5,572 bases of DNA from Acidobacteriota bacterium (GTDB lineage: Bacteria > Acidobacteriota > Vicinamibacteria > Vicinamibacterales > UBA8438), in contig WTGR01000322.1 in assembly GCA_011523485.1 (NCBI GenBank), forward strand, positions 1 through 5,572, in the 5' to 3' direction. A model generated the notes under the pieces. That model did not search any database and was not told where the DNA came from. It was given only the letters and a program-made list of their open reading frames with translations. The position numbers and the translations under genes are program-made. Shown piece by piece: positions 4,362 to 5,572 of the stretch; the stretch's first letter is position 1; every line of letters starts with the position of its first letter.

Positions 4362-5572
4362 TTGACCACACCGACACCGACCGCGCTGCAGCCCACCCTC
4401 GAAGAACCGCAGGATTCGCTTCCGGAAGTCTCCATAGACCAGCTTCCAGACCGGCTCAAGGAGGCGGTCGCCCGTCCGGGCTGGACCTCGCTGATGCCGG
4501 TCCAGAGCCAGGCGATCCCGTACCTGCTGGCGGGGCGCGACCTGGTCATTCAGGCGCGCACCGGGAGCGGCAAGACGGCCGCCTTCCTGCTGCCGATGCT
4601 GGAGCGGCTCGATCCGACGGCGGACCGCACCCAGGCCCTGGTGCTGGTGCCCACGCGCGAGCTGGCCCGGCAGGTGCAGCACGACGCGGAGATGCTGTGG
4701 GGCGACAGCGGCTTCCGGACGGTCGCCGTCTACGGCGGCGTCGGCTACGGACCGCAGATCGACGCGCTGAAGGCGGGCGCGCACCTCGTGGTCGCCACGC
4801 CGGGCCGCGCCCTCGACCACCTGCTGCGCCGCACGTTCAATCTCGATCACCTCTCGATGCTCGTCTTCGACGAGGCGGACCGGATGCTGTCGATGGGTTT
4901 CTACCCCGACATGAAGCAGGTGCAGGCGTACCTGCCGAACCGCCCGATCCACACGACCATGTTCTCGGCGACGTTTCCGGGCTCGGTCATGCGGACCGCG
5001 CGCGAGTTCATCGCCGAGCCGGAGTTCCTGACCCTCAGCCGCGACCACGTCCACGTCACCGACACCGAGCACATCGCCTACACCGTGCCGCCGATGGAGA
5101 AGGACCGCGCCCTGGTGCGGATCATCGAGGTGGAGAATCCGTCGTCCGCGTTCATCTTCTGCAACACGAAGTCGAACGTGCACTACATCACCGTGGTGCT
5201 GCAGCGTTTCGGCTACGACGCGGACGAGCTGAGTGCGGACCGGTCGCAGGCCGACCGCGAGCGGATCCTCAAGCGCGTGCGCGCCGGGACCCTGCGCTTC
5301 CTGGTCGCCACCGACGTCGCCAGCCGCGGGCTGGATATTCCCGAGCTGTCGCACGTCATCCAGTACGAGCCGCCGGAGGACGCCGAGGACTACATCCACC
5401 GGGCGGGACGTACCGGGCGGGCCGGAGCGGCGGGGGTGGCGCTGTCGCTGGTGAGCGAGGCGGAGACGCTCGCGCTCGATCAGATTTCGAAGCGCTACAG
5501 CGTGGAGTTCCAGCCGCGGCCGGTGCCGACCGACGAGGACGTGGCCGCGGTCGTGGCCGAGCGGCTGACGAC
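4362..5572 (+). CDS. DEAD-box ATP-dependent RNA helicase (3' partial)
   Basis: 403 codons are visible and the frame is open at the window end, so the C-terminus is missing. All main superfamily-2 motifs are present, counting from TTG 4362 as residue 1: Q motif region GWTSLMPVQSQAIP (40-53, Gln48), Walker A ARTGSGKT (65-72), PTREL (97-101), TPGR (146-149), DEAD (170-173), SAT (202-204), FIFCNTK (264-270), ATDVASRGLDIP (316-327) and HRAGRTGR (346-353). The two RecA-like domains are thus complete. These enzymes unwind short RNA duplexes using ATP, in ribosome assembly or mRNA decay. Where most relatives have L-H-G-D before the SQ, this protein has LSAD. The start is uncertain: TTG 4362 lies just before the low-complexity leader (TTPTPTA), while ATG 4260 is also in frame but its extra 34 codons have low third-position GC and contain the putative -10. 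Neither has a clear ribosome binding site. It is divergent from the toxin-antitoxin cluster. Confidence 0.93.
   Translation, partial: MTTPTPTALQPTLEEPQDSLPEVSIDQLPDRLKEAVARPGWTSLMPVQSQAIPYLLAGRDLVIQARTGSGKTAAFLLPMLERLDPTADRTQALVLVPTRELARQVQHDAEMLWGDSGFRTVAVYGGVGYGPQIDALKAGAHLVVATPGRALDHLLRRTFNLDHLSMLVFDEADRMLSMGFYPDMKQVQAYLPNRPIHTTMFSATFPGSVMRTAREFIAEPEFLTLSRDHVHVTDTEHIAYTVPPMEKDRALVRIIEVENPSSAFIFCNTKSNVHYITVVLQRFGYDADELSADRSQADRERILKRVRAGTLRFLVATDVASRGLDIPELSHVIQYEPPEDAEDYIHRAGRTGRAGAAGVALSLVSEAETLALDQISKRYSVEFQPRPVPTDEDVAAVVAERLT

Noticed and set aside
4164..5399. 411-codon open frame on the - strand
   Set aside because: It is antisense to the helicase, whose motifs are complete on the + strand; the product is low-complexity.
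1..5572. CRISPR array, tRNA, rRNA or insertion sequence
   Set aside because: No regularly spaced repeats, tRNA-like cloverleaf, rRNA sequence, transposase or terminal inverted repeats were seen by eye.

Overview
This is a GC-rich window with strong G/C bias at third codon positions. It carries a PadR regulator followed by a long FtsX/MacB-type 'duplicated orphan permease' (ADOP) with the N-terminal prefix domain first described in Acidobacteria. That pairing and the composition suggest Acidobacteriota (possibly the Vicinamibacteria branch) or a related soil phylum. This is an inference from gene content; no rRNA or other taxonomic marker is present.

Layout. (1) Positions 3-161, + strand: the last 52 codons of an unidentified protein. 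(2) 236-577 and 591-3245, + strand: a two-gene operon of a PadR-family winged-helix repressor (GTG start, good ribosome binding site) and an 884-residue ADOP permease, 13 nt apart. (3) 4167 down to 3313, - strand: a compact cluster of a ribbon-helix-helix (RHH) antitoxin, a MazF/PemK-type endoribonuclease toxin overlapping it by GTGA, and, 34 nt further on, an AbrB/VapB-type antitoxin without a toxin of its own. It converges on the permease gene across a 67-nt gap. (4) 4362 to the window end, + strand: a DEAD-box RNA helicase, open at its 3' end and transcribed divergently from the toxin-antitoxin cluster. No gene-free stretch exceeds 300 bases; the longest is the 194-nt divergent region 4168-4361.

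How the parts work together. PadR probably controls the permease, which has no ATPase partner in the window. The RHH antitoxin probably neutralises MazF and represses its own promoter. The sequence shows a plausible operator: three ATTGT blocks at exact 11-bp spacing covering the start codon and the putative -10 box. The AbrB gene looks like the antitoxin half of a VapBC pair whose PIN toxin is missing, so the cluster may be a composite of two toxin-antitoxin modules. The helicase is a separate housekeeping or stress RNA-remodelling gene; its start is uncertain.

The points most worth a second look are the phased repeat operator, the RHH-MazF-AbrB arrangement with its missing VapC, and an aromatic residue at the usually acidic catalytic position of the toxin. 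None of this proves a new system. The rest of the window is ordinary.
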